The notes beneath the pieces are model-generated. The model saw only the letters and a list, made by a program, of their open reading frames with translations. It was not told the DNA's origin and did not search any database. From Adineta vaga (Eukaryota; Rotifera), in assembly GCA_021613535.1 (NCBI GenBank), contig CP075492.1:10850001-10914000 (forward strand): a stretch of DNA of 64,000 bases, read 5' to 3'. Shown piece by piece: positions 23,874 to 36,715 of the stretch; within the stretch, counting starts at the first letter, position 1, and the number at the start of each line of letters is the position of its first letter. A program made the translations under genes and the position numbers.

Positions 23874-26800
23874 ATGGATCGACGTATTCTATGTGATAGT
23901 TTGTTAAAATGGGTATGATGATATTCTTTGTATTCACTGAATACTATTGTTCATTACTAGATGAGAACCTTCGATCTCAATCGAACGATAAATGGCGCTG
24001 GTGATCTTTCTGATGGTGTTCTAATAGCGATGTGTTTGAAGCATATGTTCGTTTAGATTGTTTTTTATATATTGTAAAAATTCTATTTGAATTTTATATA
24101 GTGATGCGAATCATTTTAATGATAGTTGGGTACAAAAAATTCGAACGGACGCTGCAGATAATTATCGCATAAAAGTTTCATATTATTAATTTCAAATATA
24201 CCGTATGTTATAATGTTCTATGTTTATAGGCTAATAATTTGAAAAAAGTGTTAAAAAATATTACAGATTATTATTCTGAAGTATGTTGATGTTCAAATAT
24301 AAAAAATGAAGTTAATTATTTTTGTTTTTACAATAGTTTCTCGGTCAATCGTTAGTTGATTTTCAAATGCCTGATCTGAATATGATTGGTAAATGAATAG
24401 AAGAAGACAAAAAAAAACAAAGCATGAATTTGAATGATAAATTTATTGGTTTTCTTGTAGCGGAAAGTACGGATGAAACTGAACTTAGTCGACTTTTACA
24501 ACTTGTTCTTGGTTGTGCTGTTAGTTGTGATCGAAAACAATTCTATATTGAACGTATTATGTCACTTGAAGAATCTGTTCAACATGTTTTAATGAATGCT
24601 ATTCAAGAAGTTAGTAACAAGTATAATCAAGAAGATGAAATAGATCTTTCTTTTTTTTAGTTAATGGTAAAAGAAAATCGAAAAATGAATGAAGAATATT
24701 CAGAACTCGGAGATCAGGTAAAATTCATGAAGAAGGAAACAAATGATATTTGATTGTTTTCTGTATTTAGTTAAAACATGCATTAGAAGAATTGAATCGA
24801 GTTGTTGAAGCAAAAGAAGAAATTGAACATCGTTGTCGAGAACTTGATCTACAAATTACAACACTTCAAGATGAAAAATTTGGTTTAATACAAGAAACAA
24901 CACGTTTAAATGAACGTATACAACAATATGAAAATGCTGAAGATTCCGAGTAAATTTCAAAGAATTAAAAAGAAGATCATCATAATTTCAATTTCATATT
25001 TCAGTTCAATTCCAAAAAGTCGATATAAATCTTTACAAGAAAAAATTCAATCACAACAAGAAGAAATGTTCAAACTAGAAACAAGTAAAATAAGATATTT
25101 GATTAGCATTCGATCTGAAATGTTTCTATTGTATTTTAGCTTTACAAGATTTTCGAGCAAAAACTGATGTTTTACGTGAAGATAATGAAAATCTTCTTAT
25201 ACGAGTAAATCTCTGAATGATAAACAAGTTCCTTCTTTTCTTTTCTAAATGAAACTATCTCTTTAGAATGATGATCTCATGGTGCTTGCAGATGATGCAC
25301 GAAATTTCAAAGATGAACTAGATATTCTTCGAAATAAATGTGAAAAAATGGTTTGTTTCAATTAGTTGATTTCATATTTTTATTATTTCCTTTCGCTTTC
25401 AAGACTAAATTAGAATCAACAATAGAAGCTTACAAAATCAAACTAGAAGAAATGTCAGATCTTCGACAACAGATCAAATTCTTAGAAGAAACTAATCTTC
25501 GTTTATTTGATGAAAAATCCAATCTAGAACAAGAATATAAACAAGCCAAATTATTACAAACACAAGTAGAATTTCAAAAACGAACAAATCAAGAATTGTA
25601 TCAAAAGATTAGTGAATTACAACGTATTGCTGATAAAGCGGAGTTCGAAAGAAATCGAGTGGAAGAACGTTTAAATGCTGCTAATGCTGAGAAAATTGTA
25701 AGAAAAGATTTGTAGAAAGAAATAAAAGTTAAGCTTGATTCTTTCTTCTATTCATAGAATTTAACGAATGAAAATGAATTATTAAGAGAGACGAATGAAA
25801 GATTACAAGGTGTAAATATAGATGAAGGTAATGATGAAAATGAATTAAAGATTTGTTCATATTGTTTCTTTTTTCTTTCGTGTAGCTGGTGGAACAACAA
25901 ATACAAAAGATCGATTGACTGGATCATTGGAAGATTTGAATTTTCTCAATTTACCAGCTGATGTCAGGTTAGGATTAATTTTTGAATTTCTACGAATCAT
26001 TTTCAACTCTTGTAAAGTCATTAATCATTGATTGATCTATAACTTATTCTCTAAAAATAGATTATAACTCTATTTTTCTTAGGGAACGTTTCATTCATCT
26101 TCAACATGAAAATAAAATGCTCAAATTACATCAAACAGAAGAAACAAATAATGAACAAATCTTAATTCTTCAAGCAAGTTGTGAACAATTCAAAGATCAA
26201 AATAATCAATTAACGAATGAGTTATGGTGAATAGCACATCTTTTTCTTAATCATTCTTCTCATAAGAATTCTATTGTTAGGATGTCAAATCGAAAAATTC
26301 TCGAATTAGAAGCAACACTTAAAGATACAACATCTCTAGCTGAAAATAATACTGAAGTAACCGAATTGAAAAAATCTCTAAATCGAGCAATGACACGTAA
26401 TGAAGAAGAATCAACTCGAACAAAGAGTCAAATAGAAGAATTACAGAAACGATTAGAACATTCTGGTAAAGAAAATTCTCTTCTTGAAAGAGCCATTTCT
26501 GTTTCTTTTGTTTTCAGAAAATAAACTAGAAGAAAAAGAAACAATTGTTGCAACAAAAACAGCTGAAATTAATGCAATGGAAGAACGTTACGTTCAATAT
26601 TTAGAAAAAGCTAAAATGGTCTTACGTCAAATGGATCCACGTAATAGTAATTCAATTAGTCATCAAGAAATTCAAATTTTACGAAAACAAGTCGATGAAA
26701 AAGATCGACGAATTAAAGATCTTGAAGTAATAATAGATAGTTCAATTTTCAACTTAACTTCTTGATATTTGTTTTTTTCAGAAAGATTATGAAAAAATGA

Positions 26801-27068
26801 AAACAATAAGAGAAGATCAAGAAAAACTCTTGATTAGTGCCTGGTATTCAATGGTAAGCGAATATTATGAAATAACATCGTAATTGATTTCTTTTCCTAA
26901 AAGGGAAGTACCTTTCAACGACGTGAATTTGAAGAACGTCTTAAATCTCATGAAAACCAATCATTTCTTGCTAAGCAACGTACAATTCCATCGACACGTA
27001 AGCAATTACCTTCTGATCCGTCCAATTCTTCAACAAATGGAACAAATAATAGTGCTTCAAAACGATAG
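23874..27068 (+). CDS. HOOK: HOOK family microtubule/dynein adaptor
   Basis: Nineteen exons: 23874-23912, 23961-24046, 24102-24174, 24230-24280, 24337-24388, 24461-24609, 24661-24717, 24771-24949, 25005-25084, 25140-25204, 25267-25350, 25404-25697, 25758-25827, 25886-25967, 26083-26226, 26281-26465, 26518-26726, 26782-26853 and 26904-27068. All phases agree; 711 residues (human HOOK1/3 about 720). The N-terminal Hook/CH-like domain carries LLQLVLGCAV and MSLEESVQHVLMNAIQE, which bind dynein light-intermediate chain. A long coiled coil follows, then the conserved C-terminal SAWYSMG and QSFLAKQR blocks. HOOK proteins link dynein-dynactin to endosomal cargo. Full-length and apparently intact. 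Confidence 0.95.
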
Positions 27069-30000
27069 TCTTTCCAAATTTTCAAATCAAAGCATTTATA
27101 ACAGTGACTTGAACATTTAATGATATTTGATGTGTGTTCTTGACATTTTTTTTGTAATATTATCACTTTATGTCAAAATTATTTTAGTTGTGTGATCTTT
27201 GTCTTTATGTATATATATATACAATATTCCATCCGTTCATAATATAGAAAGAATCTTCTTTTTGAGTATTAAGAAACTAATGAAAAATATCATGACATAA
27301 TATATCTTCGACGATGAATTATCTTCATCGATCATCTTCGAGTATGCTAGTAGACACCTTGCAATTCCAATTTGAAAAATACAAGGTGTTACAAAGTGAA
27401 GCCGCTAGGAGCGAGCTGTTTCAAATTGAAGAAAATGATTCATAACAATGATCATTGTGTTTGTCAACAATTCTATACCGATGAAAATTGTCTCAAAGGT
27501 AACAGCTTGTTTTTACGGTATGTCAAATGAAAACAAGAGAATGCTACTATCTTTTCTTGTGTTAAATGACCAGTTCGTTCATTGCCGCTGTTTTTAGATA
27601 CACCGATGGATGCTTCTAATTGATCAATAACTTGTCAGGAAACATCTTGAAATATTGAGATCTCTAAGAAGTACAATCAATGATCAATATCAATTTTGTT
27701 TTGATCTTTTGACTCTTCATGTATGACATTGAAAAAGAAGAAGATGTGTATTTTTCAATTGTATGACTGGCAACTAGACGTGAATAGGTGATGATAGATT
27801 ACACATGATGTTCTCTTCTTTTCCCAGCATATCGTTTCATATTATCATTCAACTGACAAGTGCGATGCCATACATGTGTATGTTCAATCGATCTGAAATA
27901 ATTGAATTATCTCAAAGCAGCAGGTTGAAATGAATTGCTTATCTAAATAAAATTGGTTTATGTCATTTTTCGAAGACGAACATTCGATTCATCAGAATTA
28001 TATGACGTAAAAGTTTTTAAACTCATAGAGATTCTATACTCAAATTGATGTGAGAAATACGATTTGATCTTGAAAATGTTTATATTTATATCGCAGTGAT
28101 ACATGAAAGCAGTGTATCATTATCTGCTGTATGATATTTTTGTAAAGAAGACAACTTATCTTAAAGAAAGCAAGAAATTTGGTTTATAAGAGCAAATACA
28201 CTGTACTTTCAATGTAACAAGGTATTACTAGAATATTCACACAACTCTTTATACATTTTTATGTATTGTTTTTTTTAAAATCATATATGCTGCAAATAGC
28301 ATGAAGTATAAGTTTCAAACAATTTATATGAATCGGAAAACAAAATCTTCAAATCAACACGCTAAAAGTTTTATGTACAATTGGAAACTCTTCGTGTTCC
28401 AATATTGCTGTATTTCAGAAGACATCTTTCATAATGCGATAGTTTTGTGTTGTTGTGTGAAATGATGTTCAAAAAACATAAACAACTTTCATAGAAGTGA
28501 GAAATGTTTTGTTTCCATTGCCAATTTGTTCCGATCGCATTTGTACAAGCTGTTTATTGCGTCATGGGGATCTATCCAATTAGTTCATTTGTCATCTTTG
28601 ACCAATTGGTCATTCTTTTCTTCACCAATTGGATAAGTGTGAAAAGATCAGTTTTCTCTTCTTCTAAAGAGAAAGAGAGAGAGATGATAATTTTCTTTTT
28701 CTTCTTTTTCTCATTGGTGAATAAAAGTGAAGCATTGTAAACAATTTAGAGTATAAATAGTCATGTTTCAAAACAGAAGCATCAATAGTCAGATAATTTA
28801 ATCTGAACAAACAGAAAAACATTTCGTAAAGGTAGGTCTCATCTTGTCTCTTTGATTTATGGCACTTTAATTCACGGCTACTTATATCAATGTTTGCCGT
28901 GTACTACTGCGTCATGCATTGAGAGACAACTTTTCGACGATACTCTTTTTCTAGCTACTATCTTAAAATTGATAATATTTTCATTAACAATCGGTTCAGT
29001 TTCGGTCAATGGCACATAATTTGAAGACGGTTGACATTGCTAACTCCGTTTTTATCTGTGTGTCACCAATCGATTTGAATGTCAAATAATGAATTAAATA
29101 TAGTTTCTGGAAAAACAACGTTGTTATATGAGTGATTACTCAAAGATGGCAAGGTATAAAAATGGATTACTTCTAGTAACAAGTGGGTCATTGAACTATT
29201 TAAAGATAGTTTCAATTATGTGACTATATTTCCGAATCAACCATAGAGCACATTTTCAAGAATTTCATGAGTGCTTAGGCGGAGTAATAGTGTACGTGAT
29301 AATCTGATATTTCTAAAAATAGTTAGTTGGAAATAAAATAATATTGCTTTATGGAGGAACAACTTAGTGAGATAAGTTATGATGGTTGTTTGTATTTGGA
29401 ATACATATTTGAAATTAAAGTAATAACGGTTATAAATCAACAAATATATATATACATTGGAAGAGGACGTAAAACTTTGAAAACAGAAATTGAAGGAATT
29501 GGTGTATGTTCTCAGTTAGGGATAGGAACAGATGAGGAATGAATGAAAAATATAATATAAATGAAGCATTTTTATAACAACAAAAGAACGTAATGATTTG
29601 AACGAAATATGTAATAATAAGTCACGAAAATGAATAAATCTGATTCTATTCGAACATAACTTGATCGAGGTTCTTTCATAACAGAGATTTTTCCAAGCTT
29701 CGTTGAGAAGTATTTCTTTATGTTTTAGAATTTCAAATGATTACACGATCATAAAATGTAACAATAGTTTTTTTTACTTAAAAATAATTGTATGACTTTT
29801 TCATGAAGTTACGACTATTTCGGCAGAGACGTTTGTGAATAAGTTGTAGATACGTCTTATAAATTTAAACTCTCATCTTTAGTTTAATATGTATATTAAT
29901 CTTAATGTTTTAGTTTCATACTGATAAAATCAAGATTGATTTATTGAAGGAAAAGATTAAGTGATTGAAACAAACTATACGAATCGTGACTTTCTGAGAG

Positions 30001-30411
30001 ATTAAATTGATTTTTCTAATACATCATTGAGACGATCGATTAAAGAGAAGTAAACAGAAATGTATTGCTTTAGAGTCTTACTCATTTTCCTCTTTCTTAT
30101 ATGTGTATAGCAACTGGAAAAGAATGTTTTCCTTTCAAAGTCTTCGTTCAGTTTTTGAAAAAAATAACCTTGTCATTGTATTAGAATGTTTTTCTTTCTC
30201 ACAGACAGAAAGGAAAGAACAACGTGTAGGGAAGAAAAGAACAGAAAAATTCTTTTTTATATACCACTTGTCAGAGATGAAGTAAGTAAAAATAATATAA
30301 AGAAAATAAAACAATTCTGTCATTGACGCTCACATTACCTACCGACGATTGTGTGTCGCTCAAGTGTAAAACATATTTAATAGTTGAAGATTGCTTTGAT
30401 TTATCTCAGTC
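27069..30411. other. Long intergenic stretch
   Basis: About 3.3 kb without a clear coding sequence. It holds a small inverted repeat (ACACCTTG at 27354-27361 with its complement at 27382-27389) and a promoter-like block at 28576-28832, listed separately. Short frames at 28504-28740 and 29351-29542 resemble nothing known. Confidence 0.5.
28576..28832 (+). promoter_or_regulatory. Candidate core promoter: three CCAAT boxes, TATA box, first-exon donor
   Basis: CCAAT occurs at 28576-28580, inside the perfect palindrome GACCAATTGGTC at 28600-28611, and at 28624-28628. A TATAAATAG box lies at 28752-28760. About 70 nt further a strong donor, AAAG|GTAGGT, begins at 28832. No coding exon follows directly. 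The most economical reading is a noncoding first exon spliced over about 1.6 kb to the acceptor at 30401-30409, two bases before the DHHC start codon; a noncoding RNA is the alternative. Confidence 0.4.
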
Positions 30412-33400
30412 ATGCGTCGTGGAAGAGTAAGTCTTACTGTTCTATTCCAAATGTATACTAACTTAGATGTTGAATTTAGATCTATCCAAGTAAAACAGTT
30501 TCATACTTTCGTACATGTTGGACATACAAATCTTGGGGTGCACTTATTGGTGTTCTTGGTGCTTTAATAGTTCTATCTGGACTACATATTGGTTGGGAGT
30601 GAGTTCATATCTTTCCAGAATAATAAGAATTTCATTCTATTTTGAATTTTAGTTTTCCTATAATGATTAAAAATCGTCATTATTATTTTCCAATTCTATT
30701 TTCTTTGGCACTTTTCTATACAATTTCCAACTATCTTTTTGCTGCTCTACATGATCCTGGTGTTATTCCACGTCCCGATGCTGATGAAATACTTTCTGTA
30801 GAAAAAGAACATAATATTCAAACTGATTTGTAAGTTGAATCAGATTCCATTCCTATCAACTAATGATTGTTTATTAATTTTAGAAACGGAAAATATTTTC
30901 CATCTGTACCACAACCCATAACGATTCTTGTAAGAAATTTTCCCTATTCATCATCATATTGTTATACATGTCGAACTTATCGTTTACCACGTGTTTCACA
31001 TTGTTCAACTTGTAATGTTTGTGTTCAAAATTTCGATCATCATTGTCCGTGGAGTAGGAAATTCTATACTTTTCGAAGTTATTCTCAGCTAATATTGATC
31101 TTTTTTTAGTTAATAATTGTGTTGGTTTGTTAAATTATCGTTATTTTTGTAATTTTATTCTATCCTGTTCCATCCTTTGTTTATTCGGATTGATTGATAG
31201 TGGTGTAGCAGCCTATCTTCGATGGGACATGTACAAAAATGAGCCAGGACTTTATTTTGCTTATAATATTCCAAGTTTTTTCCTTGGTTTTATTAGTTTT
31301 TTTCTTATGTTTACGCTTGCTTCATTCTGGTTTTATCACTGTGGTTTAGCGATGAGTGGAGCAACAACTAGAGAAGATGTGAGTAACAAAACAGAAGAGA
31401 AAATTTCTTTCAATGAATGTATCTTGTTTTCAACAGATTAGATTACGAAAACATTTGGTAGAAAATAAACGTCACAATGGTTCACGATGTCGAAACTTAA
31501 TAGAATCTTGGTGTGGTCCTATACGACCATCGTAAATAACTTTTCTTTTGATTAATACATTTAATTGAAAATTAAATTGCTAGAGTCAATTGGAATGAAT
31601 TGTATGATATAGATCATTATGAAAAGCAAGAAGAAATCTATAAAGAAAAACGTCCAACTTTGTTAAGCAATACACTCATTATACCAACAGCAAAGATTCG
31701 AGAACATATTTATGATTTATCAACAAATAACTATCTTGGTATTCAGCAACAAGTAGCAGCATATTGTCGCACAGCTACAGGATTATTAGGTAAATGTACA
31801 TAAATTTTCAGATTTGATAGTTTTATTTCTATTTAATTGTTTGTTCATTTAGATCAACAATCGATAGTACCAACAATTAGTGCCTTCCATCATCTTCAAA
31901 CTTACACAATTGAACTGAATACTATTGACAATAATCAAATGGATGCTCGTTATTTATTAATCGACAGTAAGATTGATTAAGAATATGAGAAAAAAAATAC
32001 ATTCAGTGGTTTCTATTAAGTTGTTCTACAAGCAAATCTTTCAATCTTTTGGGATATCATTTGGAAATCTCATGTTTCATCAATTGTCATGTTATATGAA
32101 ATTAAAGATAATGTATAGAAACGATTTGTGATTTCTTTTGAATGATCATCTACTTCTTATGAATAGACTGCTCTCGTACAATATTGGCCAAATAAAACAA
32201 ATCCATCGATAACTATTGATCGTAATTATCAAATAGATTTCATTCAACATTCCAAACGATTATATACAGAGACCACTCAATTTAAATTACAAAAAGTAAG
32301 ACAAAACTAGAATTCATTGTAGGAATGAACTTCGATTTAGATTGGTGAAACAGAAACACGTATTATTGAGCATTTTCAAGTGAAGAATTGGTCAGATGTT
32401 AGTTTTGGATTAGATCCGGTTTCTCTTTTACATCTACAATATCAAATAAATGAGAAAGAGAAAGAAGAAAGACTTCATAATGGTACTCCAAATATAATAG
32501 CTATTCATAGTCGGTATGAATATTAACGAATTCGTATTTTCTTACTTTATTTAACTTTGTTTTTATCATAGTGGAATCGATACACTAGCAATAGCATACA
32601 TGACGAGTGATATAAATAGACGTTTATTGATCAGATGTGGTTTTATTAATATATTGAATACAATTACTCAACTTAATAAACACTTACCAATATGTATCAT
32701 GACTGAAGTAAGACAAAAACACGAACTCTTGTAAGTCAGCTATGTGAATATATTCAGGATGTATTGATGCATGTCTATTTGCTGATCCTACATCTATCAG
32801 CATGGACTTATTCATCAGATATAGTGACATTTCAAGGATTAAATCATCAAATAAACCGAACACTTCAATGTGGATTTGGTTCCTATTATCAAAATTCAAT
32901 CGTAGAATTGTTCCATGTAATTATGATCTTGATTTACAATTCATAATGTCTCATACGAGAAAAAAAAGTCTTCATATAACAATATTTTACGTCTTCTTTT
33001 CATTGTAGTCATTTACTACGAATAGTTTGAAAGAACTAAATGCAATTATTCCTCTGAGTATACAGAAAATGTTCAGTTTTTAATTACTCAAAATCTATTT
33101 CTCTTCTAGGTATAGAAACTTATCAGCAAGCAATTTCTATTGAACATCATGCTGTATATTTTATCAATGTAAGTTTATCATATTTATCGATATTTGTATC
33201 GAGTATTTGAATCTAAACAGAGCTATATACATTCGCAAGCATTTATTTTAACTGTTGGTCGTGATCGTAATAGTCTAGCAAAAATTATCTCACAATTAAA
33301 AATTCGACATTGTTTTTTATTTCAACATAGTAGTCATCTTGTAAGTTGATTTTCAATAAACTTTTTATGAAATATTCATTTTCGAATCAAAGGATGTGAG

Positions 33401-33950
33401 TTTTATTGAAAAACAACAATTAATATTAGATGGTAATTATTTATCGACTGATTTTCGTCGTTATTATAAGAATGAAGTGAGTCAAAATTTTTGATATTCT
33501 GATGTTTTAGATTGTTCGATATATGTAGTCTATGCCTTTCTTTTATCAACCGGTTGATTCTTGTCGAAATATTCCATTATATCGATTGTCTCGATTTCTG
33601 GTCAAACTTGATCAAAATGATGATCTACCTATTCTACTATACCTTGAGTACGTAAATGAATATAATGGTTCAAGATGATAAATTAAAACTCTATGTTTAG
33701 TGATGTTCGAGATGGTGCTATTGTATGTTTATTAGCGAATTTAATGGAACAAATGAGTATTGATAATACAGCTGATATATATCATCAAGCAAGAAAAATT
33801 GCTTTTGTTTGTCCTACATTTCGAACTCAGGTAGGATTGATTTTATTTATTGATTTTTCTTATTGTCATTATTATAAGGATGAATTGAGAACTATGTACG
33901 ACTGGATTAGAAAATGGACGGAATATGAATTGCATGATCAAGTTAATTAA
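30412..33950 (+). CDS. DHHC palmitoyltransferase joined in frame to tandem receptor-PTP-like (pseudophosphatase) domains
   Basis: Exons 1-6 (30412-30426, 30480-30598, 30653-30829, 30884-31053, 31110-31378, 31437-31531) encode about 282 residues of a ZDHHC enzyme: four hydrophobic segments, the Cys-rich [12 protein letters not shown] block, DHHCPW, and a TTRED motif. Exon 6 runs in phase into exon 7 (31584-31789), which begins the receptor-PTP juxtamembrane wedge ([10 protein letters not shown]) and contains no ATG. Exons 8-12 (31853-31966, 32021-32112, 32167-32295, 32341-32513, 32572-32707) give PTP domain 1; exons 32758-32916, 33110-33168, 33221-33340, 33393-33476, 33529-33647, 33701-33830 and 33879-33950 give domain 2. 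Neither keeps HCx5R: domain 1 reads IHSRGIDTL, domain 2 YLDDVRDGA. One base is missing between 32707 and 32758. Unspliced exon 6 would stop at once (IRPS then TAA), so two genes remain possible. Confidence 0.7.
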
Positions 33951-34098
33951 GATTGTATTTTAAAGTGGCTTTGAAATTTCGTCAGATGTGTATTGAATAG
34001 AAAAAACAAGAACATTATTCATCAGATTTTCTTTCTATTTTTATAATAAAATGAAAAACAAGAATACTTTGAGAAAAGATTCTGAAAAAAGAAAAGTC

Positions 34099-35928
34099 TT
34101 ATGAATTCTGAAAACAGAATGTAGTGTCTTGTGCTCGAGCTGTTTTTAGATTACAATTAATCAAATTCATTCGACATGTTCGATCACAAGTATTGCCTGT
34201 CGTTGATGATTTCATGAAGTATTGGTAGACTAAACCCATTGTTTCACCTTCAATATCATTTTCTAATCGTATTATCAATTGATTCCATTCTTGTGGAGAA
34301 AGATCCTTCATCCCATAAGCTGATTTCGCAGAATATTCGATAAGAAATTTCGTTGTATTGTATAGATTTGTAGCGGTTAAATTAAGAATAACGGTTCGAT
34401 GATCCAATACATAAGTTGTATTAATAGCCTAGAAAATAAAGTAAATGACTAAAATTCTATGTAGAATTTTCATTATATTTACATCGATTGTATAGACACG
34501 ATATCCTGGATTGAGATTAGGATAGGTTGTAAACGAGGGTGAAATATAAGCAACAGAAACCTTCGAAAATAAATAAAGTAATCTTTCAATAGGAACGCTT
34601 TAGGTCAACTTACTGGTCGTTTAGAATATTTTTCGTCATAGAAAAGCATGAATTCATCATAATGAGTATGAGCAAAAAATTGACCAGTAATCGTATTTTG
34701 ATATCGATTAATGATACTATAATATGCCCAACTAAATGATACCATACACATTCGTGGTGGATGATGTCCAATAATATGAACTTTTTCTTGATGTTCTTCA
34801 GCGTATTGAAGCCATTGAATTAACTATAAGATACGAAAAAGAAATAAAACTTTCAAATAATATAGAAATTACCCATTGTAGTTGTCCGAGAGGATCTGTT
34901 GAATTAATAAAAAGCCAATAGTTATTTTCAGTGCAATAATTCATATTTAATGAGATTAATCGAAGATTTGTTTCAATGATTGTAGTGTAATAACCTCCTT
35001 TAAGAATAGTATCACGTGTACGTTCATTCAATCCAAATTGTCCAATCCATTGATTGGCTAAGATTGAGTAAAGCCAAGACATGTTATTTGTTGAAAAAAG
35101 ATCCGGTGGTGCTGCTTCATGATTACCAACACATGGATAGATTTTTTTATTCGGAAATGTTTGTTTTAATAAACGAGTAGTAAATGAAATTTCTTCGAGA
35201 TCTTTTTCTTGAGTTTGTTGCCAAACATCATGTGGAGCAATATCACCAGTGAAATAAATAAAATCAATCTGTTCTTCCGTTTGAACGATATATTGTAACA
35301 TACTTTCTGCAGTCCACTGTGGTAGATCACATGTACGATAATCACCCCAAAACTGTGCACCAATTTCACCAACTTTCGGTGTTCCATCACGACAACAAAG
35401 TGGTCGACCACAATTAGCATTTGAACCAGGTGTATATTTTGCATCAATATGCAAATCAGCAAGATGAAGAACGGAATAAATCGGATTTGTAGATGATTGC
35501 GTAGGAGATTGAACGACAGAGGAAAATGTTTGTACAGTTGATGGAGGAAAAGTAACATTCCATCGTAGTGCAGGAATATCTGCCTGTCGCATACATCCAA
35601 ATGCTACACCACAAATTTCATGTGTCGATAGCGGACTATGACGAAGTACTTCAATAAGTACAGGATTATATTCATCAATCATACCAGCACATACAGCATC
35701 ATCGGCAAGATGTAGATATTGACATAATGTGATACCTAGTTTCTCAATCAATGATGATTCATTAATTGCAATAAGACCTTTTGCAATAGGTAACAACATA
35801 TTGCACAATTCACATGGTGTCAATTCATTAGCTTGTGTGTTCACTAGGGAAATAGGTAGAGTAGATAATTGTTTTAAAATAAAAAGTAGACAGAAACCAA
35901 TGTAAAAACATCGAACTATCATCATCAT
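34099..35928 (-). CDS. SMPD1: Acid sphingomyelinase (sphingomyelin phosphodiesterase)
   Basis: Exons (minus): 35928-34873, 34823-34614, 34560-34483 and 34428-34099; 557 residues (human SMPD1 631). A signal peptide is followed by a saposin-B domain with six spaced cysteines (PCELCNMLL, ITLCQYL, CGVAFGC). The metallophosphatase core has ADLHID, GDIAPHD, GNHE and HHPPR, with final metal-binding AHTHYDEF where most members have GHTH. The enzyme cleaves sphingomyelin to ceramide in lysosomes or outside the cell using zinc. The start at 35928 is the first ATG of a run of three; the frame upstream has no ATG. It converges with the DHHC-PTP gene, 148 nt apart. Confidence 0.93.
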
Positions 35929-36227
35929 CGTTGTTGAGAGAAACAAATATTCGTTCTAGTTTTCGTTAGATATTTATTCAAAACAAGTCTGCTGATAACA
36001 AAATGACAACCATATCTCTCTCTCTCTCTCTCGTTCTAGATAAATCTTCATTACACTTGATTCTTTCAAGTCATCAAGTAAATGCAAATATGTTAAATAG
36101 ATTTATTCATGAATTAACTCTTTCTTTTTCATCGATAAAAAAATCAAGACATTAGACGACTTATTAAAGTTCACATGAGAAGAGAAAAAACAAAATGTAC
36201 ACTTTGATTTCAACAAATATAACAAAA
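35929..36227. repeat. Short intergenic stretch with (CT)n tract
   Basis: A CT dinucleotide run lies at about 36015-36032 between two minus-strand genes. Nothing else is recognised. Confidence 0.6.
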
Positions 36228-36715
36228 TTAAACATGAAATACTACTTTCATTGAAATATGTTTACTAGGAATAATTCTTGATTGTGCTGTCAATGAATCA
36301 GATATAATAATTTGTTCTTTAGTCATAATTGCTTTGAGAATACAACTATTTCTTTTCAACGATTGATTTTGTAGAGATATCTGAAATAAGGAAATATTAT
36401 TATGCTCAAATTTTATTTTAAAACTTACATTTTTTTCAATATGGCAATTTTGACTTTTTTTAACTGGTGCAAAAGTCAATTGTTGATCGCTGTCATCATC
36501 ACTTGTAAGATAACGTTGCTAAAAGATCCCTTTCGGAGTTAGTTGGAAAATGTTTTCTATGGAAAATATACTTCTCTTTGACAATCAAGTTGACTTGAAA
36601 CAGTTGTTATGGAAGATGATGGAAGTAAACGATAGGAATCATTTGATTCACTCCACTTTAATGATGATGATGATGATGAATTTGTCAAACATGAAGAACA
36701 AGAACAAAGTGACAT
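36228..36715 (-). CDS. Small hypothetical protein, three exons
   Basis: Exons (minus): 36715-36572, 36518-36429 and 36380-36228, all phase 0, giving 128 residues. The ATG follows directly after the acceptor-like GTTACAG. The protein starts Cys/Ser-rich (MSLCSCSSCL then a serine run), has an acidic TSDDDSDQQ patch and a basic C-terminal half, and no transmembrane segment or signal peptide. I recognise no family. The splice sites are clean GT-AG and the gene is divergent from BBS5 with only 156 nt between start codons, which supports a real transcription unit. Confidence 0.55.

Noticed and set aside
28504-28740. An open frame overlapping the CCAAT region
   Set aside because: Low-complexity end (Phe run) and no family resemblance; the region looks regulatory.
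29351-29542. Short plus-strand ORF in the noncoding stretch before the DHHC gene
   Set aside because: No motif, poor start context, ends in TA-rich low complexity.
35166-35600. A 144-codon minus-strand frame within the sphingomyelinase exon
   Set aside because: Alternative frame of the real coding exon; its hydrophobic composition is a by-product.
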